From the NCBI GenBank assembly GCA_900770875.1, contig CAAGLV010000142.1, positions 1-6,794 on the forward strand: DNA of 6,794 nt. The letters run 5' to 3'. This stretch comes from Flavobacteriales bacterium (lineage in GTDB: Bacteria; Bacteroidota; Bacteroidia; Flavobacteriales; Weeksellaceae). Shown here piece by piece: positions 1-5,123 of the stretch. The position numbers and the translations under genes were made by a program. Under the pieces are notes generated by a model. The model saw only the letters and a program-made list of their open reading frames with translations, did no database searches and was not told the DNA's origin. Each line of letters begins with the position of its first letter. Positions within the stretch are counted from its first letter, which is position 1.

Positions 1-603
1 AAACGGAATCAATATACCAATTATACCAATTATTAAATCTTTATATGGTAACGATTTTGCTGCAATTGGCTTTACTTTACTTGTATCAATATCGCGAACG
101 TATTGATGAGTGTAAATCGCTGTTCCGGCAATAAATCGGCTACACGAATGACTAAATATTATAACGAAACAAATAAATCTTAAATTAGATATTGTTGCAA
201 GTTCTAATAAACTATAAAATTTTAAAAGTAACAACAAGATAATACCAATGGTACCATAAGCACCAATACGACTATCTTTCATTATTGTCATTATTTTTTC
301 TTTACCATATCCGCCACCAAAACTATCGCATACATCGGTAAAACCATCTTCATGAAAAGCACCTGTTAACAAAACACTGCTACACATCATTAAGATTAAA
401 GCAATTGCTTCCGTAAATAAAAAACTTGCAATAAGGTAAATAATTACATTAAATAGCCCAATAATTAATCCAACCCAAGCATAATATTTCTGCGACTTAT
501 TCATAATCTCGTCGCTATAAGGAAGCTGAAATGGAATAGGAATTCGAGTAAAGAACATTAACGAAGTCCAAAAATAAATCCATTCGTTTTTTAATGTTTT
601 CAT
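1..603 (-). CDS. cobS: Adenosylcobinamide-GDP ribazoletransferase (cobalamin synthase), partial
   Basis: The gene begins with ATG at 603-601 and runs off the left edge after 201 codons; complete CobS proteins have about 250 residues, so roughly the last fifth is missing. CobS is an integral membrane enzyme that joins adenosylcobinamide-GDP to alpha-ribazole (or its phosphate), closing the nucleotide loop of coenzyme B12. Visible signatures are FFTRIPIP near residues 17-24, the acidic motif at 80-98 (GAFHEDGFTDVCDSFGGG, with D86, D90 and D93 as likely metal ligands) and IMKDSRIGAYG at 107-117. Hydrophobic stretches at about 42-63, 66-83, 117-133, 143-157 and 189-201 fit membrane helices. Its ATG overlaps the cobT stop as ATGA, which implies one mRNA and coupled translation. 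The family call is firm; the C-terminus is not visible. Confidence 0.95.
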   Translation of the reverse strand, partial: MKTLKNEWIYFWTSLMFFTRIPIPFQLPYSDEIMNKSQKYYAWVGLIIGLFNVIIYLIASFLFTEAIALILMMCSSVLLTGAFHEDGFTDVCDSFGGGYGKEKIMTIMKDSRIGAYGTIGIILLLLLKFYSLLELATISNLRFICFVIIFSHSCSRFIAGTAIYTHQYVRDIDTSKVKPIAAKSLPYKDLIIGIIGILIPF

Positions 604-1610
604 GCTTTATTGGATACTTGTGCTTCGTCGAAACTTGCCATTTGATTGATAAAATTTACTGCACTTTTAACGATTGGATAGGCAAGAGCGCAACCTGTTC
701 CTTCGCCAACACGCAAATTAATATTTAATAATGGATGTTGATTTAATAATTTTAAAATTTGTCCATGAGCTTGCTCATCTGATTGATGACAAAATATGGC
801 ATAATCTATAATTGATGGATCTTCTTTGTACGCAACACTAAATGCAGCAGTTGCAATAAAACCATCAATTAAAATAACCATTTTATTTTCTTTTGCTTGT
901 TGCATAGCAGCATACATTTGTACGATTTCAAATCCGCCAAATGTGCGAAGAATTTCTTTTGGATTATTTTCAACGTTTTGATGAATTTGTAAAACGTCTT
1001 TTAATATTTTAACTTTTGTGGCTAATTGTTCGTCGTTCATTCCAGTTCCACGTCCAACCAAATCTTCTATCGGAAGCTGAAATAATTTGGCCAAGATTAA
1101 CGATGATGATGAGGTATTTCCAATTCCCATTTCGCCAAAGCCAATAACGTTACAACCTTGTTGGTGAACCGAATTCACCAATTCTTTAGCGGTTGTTACT
1201 GCTTTATTAAATTGTGGAATCGTCATAGCTTCGGCTTCTAATAAATTGGCTGTTCCGTAAGCTATTTTCGAATGGATGATGTTTAAATTTGGATCGAAAT
1301 CAAAATTAACTCCCGAATCTACAATTTTTAATTTAATCTCGTTTTGATTACAAAATACATTAATTGCAGCACCTTCGTTTAAAAAGTTTAAAACCATTTG
1401 TGGAGTAACCTCTTGCGGATATGCACTTACTCCGGCTTTTGCTAAACCGTGGTCTGCGGCAAATACAATAAGATGAGGATTATTTAAAACTGGTGTTGTG
1501 GTTTCTTGAATTAATGCAATTTTTAATGCAATTTTTTCGAGTAAACCTAATGCTCCAAGTGGTTTAGTTTTAAAATCGATTTTGTGTTGGATTTGTTCTT
1601 TTAAATTCAT
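600..1610 (-). CDS. cobT: Nicotinate-nucleotide--dimethylbenzimidazole phosphoribosyltransferase
   Basis: CobT moves the phosphoribosyl group of nicotinate mononucleotide onto 5,6-dimethylbenzimidazole (or a related base), giving alpha-ribazole 5'-phosphate, the lower-ligand precursor used by CobS. The 336 residues are close to the usual 340-360. Family motifs in order: KPLGALGLLE (16-25), AADHGLAKAGVSAYPQEVT (51-69), GEMGIGNTSSSS (159-170), GRGTG (187-191), GGFEI (225-229), DGFIATAA (249-256), HQSDEQAH (275-282) and GEGTGCALA (302-310), in which E303 matches the known catalytic glutamate near the C-terminus. No signal peptide is seen, so it is cytosolic. The start is supported by the N-terminal family motif and an A-rich, SD-free context with A at -3 and -6. 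It is the first gene of a cobT-cobS operon behind a cobalamin riboswitch, so repression by B12 is expected. Confidence 0.97.
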   Translation of the reverse strand: MNLKEQIQHKIDFKTKPLGALGLLEKIALKIALIQETTTPVLNNPHLIVFAADHGLAKAGVSAYPQEVTPQMVLNFLNEGAAINVFCNQNEIKLKIVDSGVNFDFDPNLNIIHSKIAYGTANLLEAEAMTIPQFNKAVTTAKELVNSVHQQGCNVIGFGEMGIGNTSSSSLILAKLFQLPIEDLVGRGTGMNDEQLATKVKILKDVLQIHQNVENNPKEILRTFGGFEIVQMYAAMQQAKENKMVILIDGFIATAAFSVAYKEDPSIIDYAIFCHQSDEQAHGQILKLLNQHPLLNINLRVGEGTGCALAYPIVKSAVNFINQMASFDEAQVSNKA

Positions 1611-1625
1611 GTTTATTTATTAGTG

Positions 1626-1690
1626 CATGACTATCAAAAGAATTGGATTAATGATAGCATGGTTAGTTGTGTTTTTTCCATTGCTATGCA
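1626..1690 (-). promoter_or_regulatory. Candidate riboswitch expression platform before cobT
   Basis: Two overlapping inverted repeats lie between the aptamer and the cobT start. Plus 1626-1636 (CATGACTATCA) pairs with 1652-1661 (TGATAGCATG), giving 10 bp with one bulge. The second half of that stem, 1655-1662 (TAGCATGG), can instead pair with 1678-1686 (CCATTGCTA), again with one bulge. The two hairpins cannot coexist, a layout typical of a switching element. No clear T-tract follows on the minus strand, so control of translation or mRNA stability is more likely than termination. The repeats are seen; the regulatory role is inferred. Confidence 0.45.
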
Positions 1691-1732
1691 TTTCTGATTG
1701 TAAAGAAAAGCCTTTAATCGCGAAAGCACAGT

Positions 1733-1837
1733 TGATATAATTAAAGATCTGACTTAGAATGAATATTCTTTACAGTTGCGCGACAGTTCAGGATTTACAC
1801 CTGATTCCATAATTATATAGTAATCCAAATATAATCA
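1733..1837 (-). ncRNA. Cobalamin (B12) riboswitch aptamer
   Basis: Read on the minus strand, the region contains the conserved B12-box core: GGAATCAGGTG, AAATCCTG, CTGTCGCGCAACTGTAA (plus 1770-1786) and AGTCAGATC (1747-1755). Supporting pairings are a TCAGG/CCTGA stem (plus 1788-1792 with 1800-1804), an AGAAT/ATTCT arm with a 4-base loop (1756-1769), and an outer 9-bp stem between 1735-1743 and 1810-1818. A TTTGG (1829-1825) lies where the 5' limb of many cobalamin aptamers has TTTGGT, and GGAT can pair with the ATCT of the 3' box. It lies about 120 bases upstream of cobT, as expected for a switch that shuts off B12 synthesis genes when adenosylcobalamin is present. Outer limits are approximate. 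Confidence 0.9.
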
Positions 1838-1856
1838 TTAAAACGAATATTTTAAA
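1826..1856 (-). promoter_or_regulatory. Candidate promoter of the cobT-cobS operon
   Basis: On the minus strand TATATTTG (plus 1833-1826) matches the Bacteroidota -7 consensus TAnnTTTG exactly. TTTA at 1856-1853, 19 bases upstream, is a three-of-four match to the -33 TTTG. Transcription would start near 1820. The -7 box overlaps the TTTGG assigned to the 5' limb of the riboswitch, so the RNA may begin inside the canonical aptamer, or the true promoter lies further upstream. Confidence 0.4.
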
Positions 1857-1868
1857 TGAAATACTTGA

Positions 1869-1897
1869 TTGATTGTTTTAAATTCATCTTATTTTTG
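1869..1897 (+). promoter_or_regulatory. Promoter of the GNAT acetyltransferase gene
   Basis: TTG at 1869-1871, an 18-base spacer and TATTTTTG at 1890-1897 fit the Bacteroidota promoter form. The expected start, about 5-8 bases downstream, leaves a leader of only about 10 bases before the ATG at 1915. It is divergent from the cobT leader. Confidence 0.5.
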
Positions 1898-1914
1898 TTT
1901 TAGAATCGTATAAA

Positions 1915-2415
1915 ATGAATAATTTAAAATACAGAAATGCTGTAAAAGCAGATTTAGAGCGAATTGTAGAAATTTACAATACAACAATTGCATCGCGAAT
2001 GGTTACAGCAGATACGGCACCTGTTTCGGTAGAAAGTCGTATAAAATGGTTTGAAGAAGATCATTCGGAAAATCGTCCTATTTGGGTAATTGAAAACGAG
2101 GCTGAAACGATAATTGGTTGGGTAAGTTTTCAGTCGTTTTACGGAAGACCTGCTTACGATGCAACTGTAGAAATTAGCATATATTTAGATCCAAATGAGC
2201 GAGGGAAGGGAATAGGAAAAGAAGTTTTAAATTATTGTATAACTATGGCGCCAAGTTTAGAGATTAAAACTTTGTTAGGATTTATTTTTGCGCATAATGC
2301 ACCAAGTTTAAAATTATTTAAAAATTTCGGATTCGAAGAATGGGCAAACTTACCCAATATTGCGGTTTTAGATGGTATAGAGCGCAGCTTATTAATTTTA
2401 GGAAAACGATTATAA
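1915..2415 (+). CDS. GNAT family N-acetyltransferase (phosphinothricin/amino-acid acetyltransferase type)
   Basis: This 166-residue protein is a single GNAT domain that transfers an acetyl group from acetyl-CoA to an amine. The N-terminal YRNAVKADLERIVEIYN is the usual beta1-alpha1 start. The acetyl-CoA pyrophosphate loop ERGKGIGKE is at 95-103, preceded by the beta4 strand ATVEISIYLDP, in which E87 is a plausible catalytic base. A HNAPSLKLFKNFGFEEW block at 127-143 is the C-terminal GNAT motif, where family members have N..S..L....GF. Overall spacing and length resemble the Pat/bar and YncA (MnaT) group, which acetylates phosphinothricin, methionine sulfone or related amino-acid analogues. 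The substrate cannot be fixed from sequence. It stands alone, with its own promoter and a terminator overlapping its stop codon. Confidence 0.88.
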   Translation: MNNLKYRNAVKADLERIVEIYNTTIASRMVTADTAPVSVESRIKWFEEDHSENRPIWVIENEAETIIGWVSFQSFYGRPAYDATVEISIYLDPNERGKGIGKEVLNYCITMAPSLEIKTLLGFIFAHNAPSLKLFKNFGFEEWANLPNIAVLDGIERSLLILGKRL

Positions 2416-2425
2416 GTCGTTTTTT
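2403..2425 (+). terminator. Terminator overlapping the GNAT stop codon
   Basis: AAAACGA (2403-2409) and TCGTTTT (2417-2423) form a 7-bp stem around a 7-base loop that holds most of the stop codon, and the T-run extends to 2425. It is A+T-rich and may be leaky, which would explain the second terminator downstream. Confidence 0.5.
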
Positions 2426-2473
2426 AATCTAAATTAATCAATAAGTATTTTAAGCAAAATATGTTAAATAGTA

Positions 2474-2503
2474 CATAACGATTCTTAAGATAATTTGGTT
2501 ATG
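2474..2503. repeat. Inverted repeat CATAAC/GTTATG upstream of the kinase module
   Basis: CATAAC (2474-2479) and GTTATG (2498-2503), extendable by one A-T pair, flank an 18-base spacer that contains the palindrome CTTAAG. It lies between two terminators. It could be a protein-binding site or chance in A+T-rich DNA. Confidence 0.25.
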
Positions 2504-2513
2504 TTTAAATAAT

Positions 2514-2542
2514 AAAAAAGCAGGATTAGCTCTTGCTTTTTT
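2514..2542 (+). terminator. Rho-independent terminator after the GNAT gene
   Basis: AAAAAAGCA (2514-2522) and TGCTTTTTT (2534-2542) form a perfect 9-bp stem with an 11-base loop. The six-T arm serves as the T-tract. Because the arms are A- and T-rich it could act in both directions. It insulates the downstream kinase module. Confidence 0.75.
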
Positions 2543-2545
2543 AGA

Positions 2546-2576
2546 TTTGGTTATTGTAATGATTTCACTAAATTTG
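2546..2576 (+). promoter_or_regulatory. Promoter of the zeta-like kinase module
   Basis: TTTG (2546-2549), exactly 19 bases, then TAAATTTG (2569-2576) match the Bacteroidota sigma consensus at every defined position. Transcription should start near 2582, giving a leader of about 40 bases. It sits directly after the terminator at 2514-2542, so the module is an independent unit. Confidence 0.7.
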
Positions 2577-2587
2577 CTTATATTTAT

Positions 2588-2605
2588 GTGAGTTCTAGCA
2601 ATCAC
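2588..2605. promoter_or_regulatory. Possible operator in the kinase-module leader
   Basis: GTGAGTTCTAGCAATCAC is an imperfect palindrome (14 of 18 positions symmetric, with GTGA/TCAC ends and a CTAG centre) placed just after the expected transcription start. Antitoxins often repress their own operon by binding such a site. The symmetry is seen; the role is inferred. Confidence 0.3.
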
Positions 2606-2621
2606 TAAAATCTTTTTAAAA

Positions 2622-2861
2622 ATGAACAAAGAAACAGATATACTAAAATTAGAAGAAACTAGCGTTTTAAATCGTTTAGCAAAATCTGCATCTCAAACAG
2701 CAATTAGAGTTTCGGAAGCATTAGATTTATCGGTTCAGTATGTTCAAGGGAATCGTATCGTTGAAAGACAACCTAATGGTGAGATTAAAATCATCAAGAC
2801 AATCGACCGCGTAAAGGTACCGACTGGCTTAAAAAAAGGTTCTAAATTATGTCTAAAATAA
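2622..2861 (+). CDS. Small protein, candidate antitoxin of the zeta-like kinase
   Basis: This 79-residue protein is not a family I recognise. Residues 8-35 look helical and the middle is SASQTAIRVSEALDLSVQYVQ (22-42). Then comes NRIVERQPNGEIKIIKTIDRV, which reads as a beta hairpin around a PNGE turn, and the tail is lysine-rich (VPTGLKKGSKLCLK). It resembles neither the three-helix epsilon antitoxin nor the helix-turn-helix PezA as far as can be judged by eye. It has its own consensus promoter. Its last 13 bases overlap the start of the downstream kinase in a different frame, so the two are translationally linked and this one is made first, as is usual for type II antitoxins. The A-rich start context supports the ATG. 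Antitoxin function is inferred from position and size only; a DNA-binding or chaperone-like partner is also possible. Confidence 0.6.
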   Translation: MNKETDILKLEETSVLNRLAKSASQTAIRVSEALDLSVQYVQGNRIVERQPNGEIKIIKTIDRVKVPTGLKKGSKLCLK

Positions 2862-3577
2862 AACGTCTTCGCGTTTTTGCTGGGCCAAATGGATCTGGAA
2901 AATCTACATTATTCGAAACCATTTCATCTAAATTTAATGCAGGATATTTTATTAATTCTGATCTGATTGAAAAGGAAATTTCATCAAAAGGTTTCATTGA
3001 CTTGGATCGCTATGAATTAAAGCTTACTGAAAAAGATTTCGAAGATTTTAAAACCGAAACTGCATCAATTTCTCTTTTTGAAAAAGCTAAATTAGAAGGG
3101 AAATCTATTGATGTTATATTTAAAAATAATGTTTTAGTTGATAAATCAAAATCTACACATAGCTACGAGGCTGCATTTATAACCTCATTCATTCGGAAGC
3201 ACTTATTAATCAAGGGTAAGTCATATTCGTTCGAAACCGTGATGAGTCATCCATCTAAGCTTGATGAGATTAAGGATGCTAAAAAGCGTGGGTTTAAAAC
3301 TTATATGTATTTTGTCTGTATCGAGGATCCTTTAATTAATATTTCGCGTATAGAGAATAGGGTAGAAAAAGGTGGACACCCAGTACCAGAAGAAAAGGTT
3401 ATTAAACGATATCATTCAACATTAAATAATTTATTTCCAGCTTTAAAGTTGGTAGATAAAGCTTATATTTTTGATAATTCAACTCAAGAGATGAGGTTAT
3501 TTGCTCAAGTTAAAAAGAGTGAGTTAGAAATTGTGAATGATAAAGTACCTAATTGGTTTATTAAATTATTACAATAA
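2849..3577 (+). CDS. Zeta-toxin-like P-loop kinase (candidate toxin)
   Basis: A 242-residue P-loop NTPase of the zeta toxin/COG4185 kind. Features in order: Walker A GPNGSGKST at 12-20 (K19); NSDLI at 36-40, with D38 where zeta proteins have the substrate-binding aspartate; a lysine-rich segment at 55-120; SFETVMSHPSKL at 127-138, matching the ET motif after the lid region; RIENRVEKGGHPVPEEKVIKRYHSTLNNLFPAL at 167-199, with R167 and R171 as likely catalytic or sensor arginines; and a C-terminal DNS at 209-211. Classical zeta toxins phosphorylate UDP-N-acetylglucosamine and block cell-wall synthesis; the substrate of this subgroup is not known to me. No signal or membrane segment is seen, so it is cytosolic. 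All key residues appear present, suggesting activity. It overlaps the upstream small gene and is followed at once by a strong terminator. Confidence 0.85.
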   Translation: MSKIKRLRVFAGPNGSGKSTLFETISSKFNAGYFINSDLIEKEISSKGFIDLDRYELKLTEKDFEDFKTETASISLFEKAKLEGKSIDVIFKNNVLVDKSKSTHSYEAAFITSFIRKHLLIKGKSYSFETVMSHPSKLDEIKDAKKRGFKTYMYFVCIEDPLINISRIENRVEKGGHPVPEEKVIKRYHSTLNNLFPALKLVDKAYIFDNSTQEMRLFAQVKKSELEIVNDKVPNWFIKLLQ

Positions 3578-3581
3578 CTGC

Positions 3582-3607
3582 AGCAGGTTTTATAACCTGC
3601 TTTTTTT
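3582..3607 (+). terminator. Strong terminator of the kinase module
   Basis: AGCAGGTT (3582-3589) and AACCTGCT (3594-3601) form a perfect 8-bp stem with a TTAT loop, followed by T to 3607. It begins five bases after the kinase stop codon, closing the two-gene unit. Confidence 0.92.
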
Positions 3608-3705
3608 ATAATACTCCCTCTGTTACTAGCTTTATCCAATAAAATAATTACTATACAAATTGAAGAACTATTTTATATCGTCATTTATAAATTGAACCTA
3701 TTTCA

Positions 3706-3713
3706 TATATTTG
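3706..3713 (+). promoter_or_regulatory. Promoter -7 box of the SUI1-like gene
   Basis: TATATTTG matches the Bacteroidota -7 consensus TAnnTTTG. The sequence 19 bases upstream (ATTT at 3683-3686) is a poor -33 box. The expected start near 3718-3722 gives a leader of about 75 bases. Between the preceding terminator and this box (3608-3705) nothing else is recognised. Confidence 0.5.
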
Positions 3714-3722
3714 TAGTAGGAA

Positions 3723-3783
3723 ATGGTGGTTTAACACCCAAGAAAAAATGAGAACATTAAACCCTTTATACAAAAGGGATTGA
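3723..3783 (+). promoter_or_regulatory. Structured leader with an 11-codon open frame before the SUI1-like gene
   Basis: A hairpin GGTG/CACC (3725-3728 with 3735-3738) is followed by CCCTTT/AAAGGG (3762-3767 with 3773-3778, 5-base loop). GGTTTAA (3728-3734) can alternatively pair with TTAAACC (3757-3763), which would disrupt both. ATG at 3748 opens MRTLNPLYKRD and stops at 3783, 10 bases before the main ATG; its start context (six A before ATG) is better than that of most genes here. This could be a regulatory upstream ORF or a chance frame over an RNA element. No known riboswitch class was recognised. Confidence 0.35.
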
Positions 3784-3793
3784 ATAAAATACT

Positions 3794-4123
3794 ATGGATT
3801 TACAAGATCAATTAAAAAATTTATTTCCAGATCATATCCCTTCGCCAGAAGAAGAAATAGAAGAACAAGCGCACGAATTATTTATACAAAAAGAGCCTTT
3901 AATTTGTAAATTCGAGAAGCGTAAAGGAAAAGTGAACACAGTTATCGAAGGTTACGAAGGCGAAACCGAAGATTTTAAACTAATAGCCAAAGAAATTAAA
4001 CAATTTTTAGGTGTTGGAGGAAGCTTTAAAGACGAACAAATCATAATTCAAGGGGATTATCGCGATAAAATAATGACGTTTTTAAAAGACAAAGGTTTTA
4101 AGGTTAAACGAGTTGGAGGTTAG
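3794..4123 (+). CDS. SUI1/eIF1-like translation factor homologue (YciH type)
   Basis: A 109-residue protein with an acidic N-terminal tail (residues 12-27, many Glu) and a C-terminal SUI1 domain from about residue 35 to the end. The domain shows KFEKRKGKVNTVIEGYEG (39-56), the family's basic RKG..VT segment, then IAKEIKQFLGVGGSFKD (64-80), IIIQGDYRDKIMTFL (83-97) and GFKVKRVGG (101-109), which match the LGVGGSxKD..I.IQGD.RDK pattern of bacterial and eukaryotic SUI1 proteins. Such proteins bind the small ribosomal subunit; in bacteria they are non-essential and thought to influence start selection, possibly under stress. The ATG lies in AATAAAATACTATG, nearly the same leader end as the next gene. 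A promoter box lies upstream; no terminator separates it from the phosphorylase gene 65 bases on, so read-through is possible. Confidence 0.93.
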   Translation: MDLQDQLKNLFPDHIPSPEEEIEEQAHELFIQKEPLICKFEKRKGKVNTVIEGYEGETEDFKLIAKEIKQFLGVGGSFKDEQIIIQGDYRDKIMTFLKDKGFKVKRVGG

Positions 4124-4127
4124 TATT

Positions 4128-4162
4128 TAGATTTGAATTTTATAAAATCAATACGTATATTG
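4128..4162 (+). promoter_or_regulatory. Candidate promoter(s) of the nucleoside phosphorylase gene
   Basis: TAGATTTG (4128-4135) matches TAnnTTTG but lacks a good -33 box. Alternatively its TTTG (4132-4135) could serve as a -33 box for TATATTGC (4156-4163), 20 bases downstream, which misses one T of the consensus. Either would start transcription before the ATG at 4189; the second leaves a leader of about 20 bases. Confidence 0.35.
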
Positions 4163-4188
4163 CGATTTATTTTTTAACATAAAATACT

Positions 4189-5061
4189 ATGAGTAAAGCA
4201 GCATCAGAGTTAATTTTAAATGCAGACGGAAGTATTTACCATTGTAATATTAAACCAGAACATTTAGCAGATATCGTAATTACGGTTGGAGATCCAAATC
4301 GTGTAGAACGTGTATCTCGTCATTTTGATACGATAGAACACCAAGCGTCTAAAAGAGAAATTGTTACGCATACGGGTTCTTATAAAGGAACACGTATGAC
4401 GGTAATTTCTACAGGTATGGGAACAGACAATATTGATATTGTTTTTTCGGAATTAGATGCCTTAGCAAATATAAATTTATCAACTGGAGAAATTAATCCA
4501 AATTTCAGAAAATTATCTTTTGTTCGATTAGGAACTTCTGGAGCTTTACAAGCTGATATTCCTGTTGATTCGTTTGTAATTGGATCGCACGGATTAGGAC
4601 TTGATGGTTTGTTGCATTATTATAAAAATAGCGAAGAAGTAATGATGCCAGAAGTTGAAGATGCATTTATCAAACATGTAAATTGGTCTACAAAAAAATC
4701 AAGACCTTATTTAGTAGAAGGATCAAACTCGTTATTAAATAAATTAGCATCAGAAAAAACATTCGAAGGTATAACAGCAACAGCTTGTGGATTTTACGGT
4801 CCTCAAGGTCGTTTTTTAAGATTAGCACCTAATCCATCCGACATCAACGAATATTTAACAACATTTAAATATGATGATTTACGAATCACAAATTTCGAGA
4901 TGGAAACATCTGCAATTTATGGTTTAGCAAAAATGATGGGGCACGAAGCTTTATCTTTAAACGCTATTGTTGCAAACAGAATTTTAGGAGAATTTAGCGA
5001 AAATCCTTACGAAACTGTAGATCAAATGATTGTTTATGCATTAGATCGTTTAGCAATTTAA
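4189..5061 (+). CDS. udp: Nucleoside phosphorylase, uridine phosphorylase type (NP-I family)
   Basis: This 290-residue cytosolic enzyme belongs to the NP-I phosphorylases, which split a nucleoside with phosphate into free base and pentose 1-phosphate; uridine to uracil plus ribose 1-phosphate is the most likely reaction. Motifs: GDPNRVERV (34-42) with the phosphate-binding arginine; STGMGTDNIDIVFSELDAL (74-92), equivalent to the family's GxGxPS segment; RLGTSGALQ (113-121), the RxGTsG phosphate/ribose motif; GFYGPQGR (201-208), in the base-binding region; and NFEMETSAIYGLA (235-247), whose MET segment binds the ribose hydroxyls. The TDN in place of the more common PS is notable but may be usual in Bacteroidota. 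The start is supported by the A-rich leader and the N-terminal family sequence. It ends at a strong terminator, beyond which lies a transporter gene. Confidence 0.9.
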   Translation: MSKAASELILNADGSIYHCNIKPEHLADIVITVGDPNRVERVSRHFDTIEHQASKREIVTHTGSYKGTRMTVISTGMGTDNIDIVFSELDALANINLSTGEINPNFRKLSFVRLGTSGALQADIPVDSFVIGSHGLGLDGLLHYYKNSEEVMMPEVEDAFIKHVNWSTKKSRPYLVEGSNSLLNKLASEKTFEGITATACGFYGPQGRFLRLAPNPSDINEYLTTFKYDDLRITNFEMETSAIYGLAKMMGHEALSLNAIVANRILGEFSENPYETVDQMIVYALDRLAI

Positions 5062-5082
5062 AAAAAAGTAAACAATAATATT

Positions 5083-5116
5083 AAACCGATATCTAATTTT
5101 TGATATCGGTTTTTTT
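5083..5116 (+). terminator. Strong terminator between the phosphorylase and the transporter
   Basis: AAACCGATATC (5083-5093) and GATATCGGTTT (5102-5112) form a perfect 11-bp stem with an 8-base loop. The T-run covers 5110-5116. It ends only 7 bases before the transporter ATG. Confidence 0.93.
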
Positions 5117-5123
5117 GTAACTT

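Noticed and set aside
2426..2513. Stretch between the two GNAT terminators considered as a small RNA
   Set aside because: TAATTTGG at 2491-2498 is one base short of the promoter spacing and no separate transcript signal is seen; the second hairpin is more simply a back-up terminator.
2622..3607. Kinase module considered as a recent mobile insertion
   Set aside because: No flanking direct repeats, integrase or tRNA target is visible and the base composition is close to that of its neighbours. Acquisition by transfer remains possible but is unsupported here.
3608..3705. Spacer between the kinase terminator and the SUI1 promoter box, checked for an RNA or small gene
   Set aside because: No frame, inverted repeat or promoter pair was found beyond what composition would give.
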